NCBI RefSeq assembly: GCF_900107455.1
Contig: NZ_FNQB01000007.1
Span: 114,456-178,455 of the forward strand
Reading direction: 5' to 3'
Length of the DNA stretch: 64,000 nucleotides
Source: Asanoa ishikariensis
GTDB lineage: Bacteria; Actinomycetota; Actinomycetes; Mycobacteriales; Micromonosporaceae
This document shows, piece by piece, positions 63,907 to 64,000 of this stretch. A program made the translations under genes and the position numbers. Within the stretch, counting starts at the first letter, position 1, and every line of letters begins with the position of its first letter. The notes below the pieces were generated by a model that was not told the DNA's origin, ran no database searches, and saw only the letters and a list, made by a program, of their open reading frames with translations.

Positions 63907-64000
63907 GTCCGGCGGTGTCCTACTCTCCCACACCCTCCCGGGTGCAGTACCATCGGCGCTGGAGGGCTTAGCTTCCGGGTTCGGAATGTGACCGGGCGTT
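63907..64000 (-). rRNA. rrf: 5S rRNA, 3' portion (truncated at window end)
   Basis: The leftward strand reads AACGCCCGGTCACATTCC at the window edge, then the conserved CCGAACCCGGAAGCTAAG and GATGGTACTGCA blocks, ending with GGACACCGCCGGAC. This is the universal bacterial 5S pattern. The first 20 or so bases are outside the window. The 23S and 16S genes should lie to the right on the same strand. Confidence 0.97.

Overview
The window is about 64 kb of very GC-rich DNA with frequent GTG and TTG starts, tightly packed genes, ATGA-type overlaps, an IdeR/DtxR-like iron-box system, SteA, MctB-type and TlyA proteins, and a tlyA-nadK-recN-steA-mctB-murJ-pyrG-xerD-parA-scpAB-rlu-cmk-der backbone. Together these point to a filamentous or spore-forming actinobacterium, most likely Micromonosporaceae (Actinoplanes/Micromonospora/Dactylosporangium-like). 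The family assignment is inference; the phylum is well supported.

Left third (1-33.6 kb), accessory and physiological genes. The window opens in the tail of a ribose-type sugar ABC operon (ATPase end, two permeases, an SMP-30 lactonase, then an AraC-type regulator). Next comes an ion and envelope signalling block: a NarL-type histidine kinase and response regulator, an ArsB/NhaD-type transporter, a divergent CPA1 Na+/H+ antiporter, a second, clearly paralogous histidine kinase and a PRC-barrel-like protein. An alpha/beta hydrolase and a BBE-type flavoprotein follow. From 12.9 to 20.3 kb lies an iron island: an iron box, a siderophore-binding lipoprotein, two FecCD permeases and an ATPase, facing a heterodimeric exporter-fold ABC pair with its own iron box. 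From 20.3 to 33.6 kb are small hypotheticals, a deazaflavin-type reductase, a cysteine-containing secreted protein, a lipoprotein, a DMT-type transporter running antisense into a phosphodiesterase, a 662-residue Pro/Ala-rich secreted protein, a formaldehyde-dehydrogenase-like ADH, a hydrolase, a second flavoprotein, a second CPA1 antiporter, a FUSC-like protein and OsmC.

Middle and right (33.6-64 kb), mostly a long leftward housekeeping run: der, cmk, a pseudouridine synthase, scpB, scpA, parA, xerD, ald, a Nudix hydrolase, pyrG, a phosphatase-like membrane protein, GT4, murJ, a MraY/WecA-like enzyme, an MctB-like protein, steA and recN. Two rightward glycosyltransferases are wedged between recN and nadK. 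Then follow tlyA, a small ORF, a phasin-like Lys/Ala/Pro protein, a rightward SCP2-like gene, a HAD hydrolase and a 921-residue protein with an RGG-type repeat half, a TPR-like middle and an acidic tail. The last gene starts just downstream of a leftward 5S rRNA (cut by the window end) and its terminator.

The least ordinary items are the RGG/TPR/acidic protein beside the rrn operon, the iron-box ABC heterodimer whose ATP-site residues are partitioned between subunits to leave one predicted live site, two convergent gene junctions where a short duplication separates the two stop codons, and the paralogous kinase pair around antiporter genes. No CRISPR array, prophage, insertion sequence or tRNA was recognised. 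There is no gene-free stretch over 300 bases.
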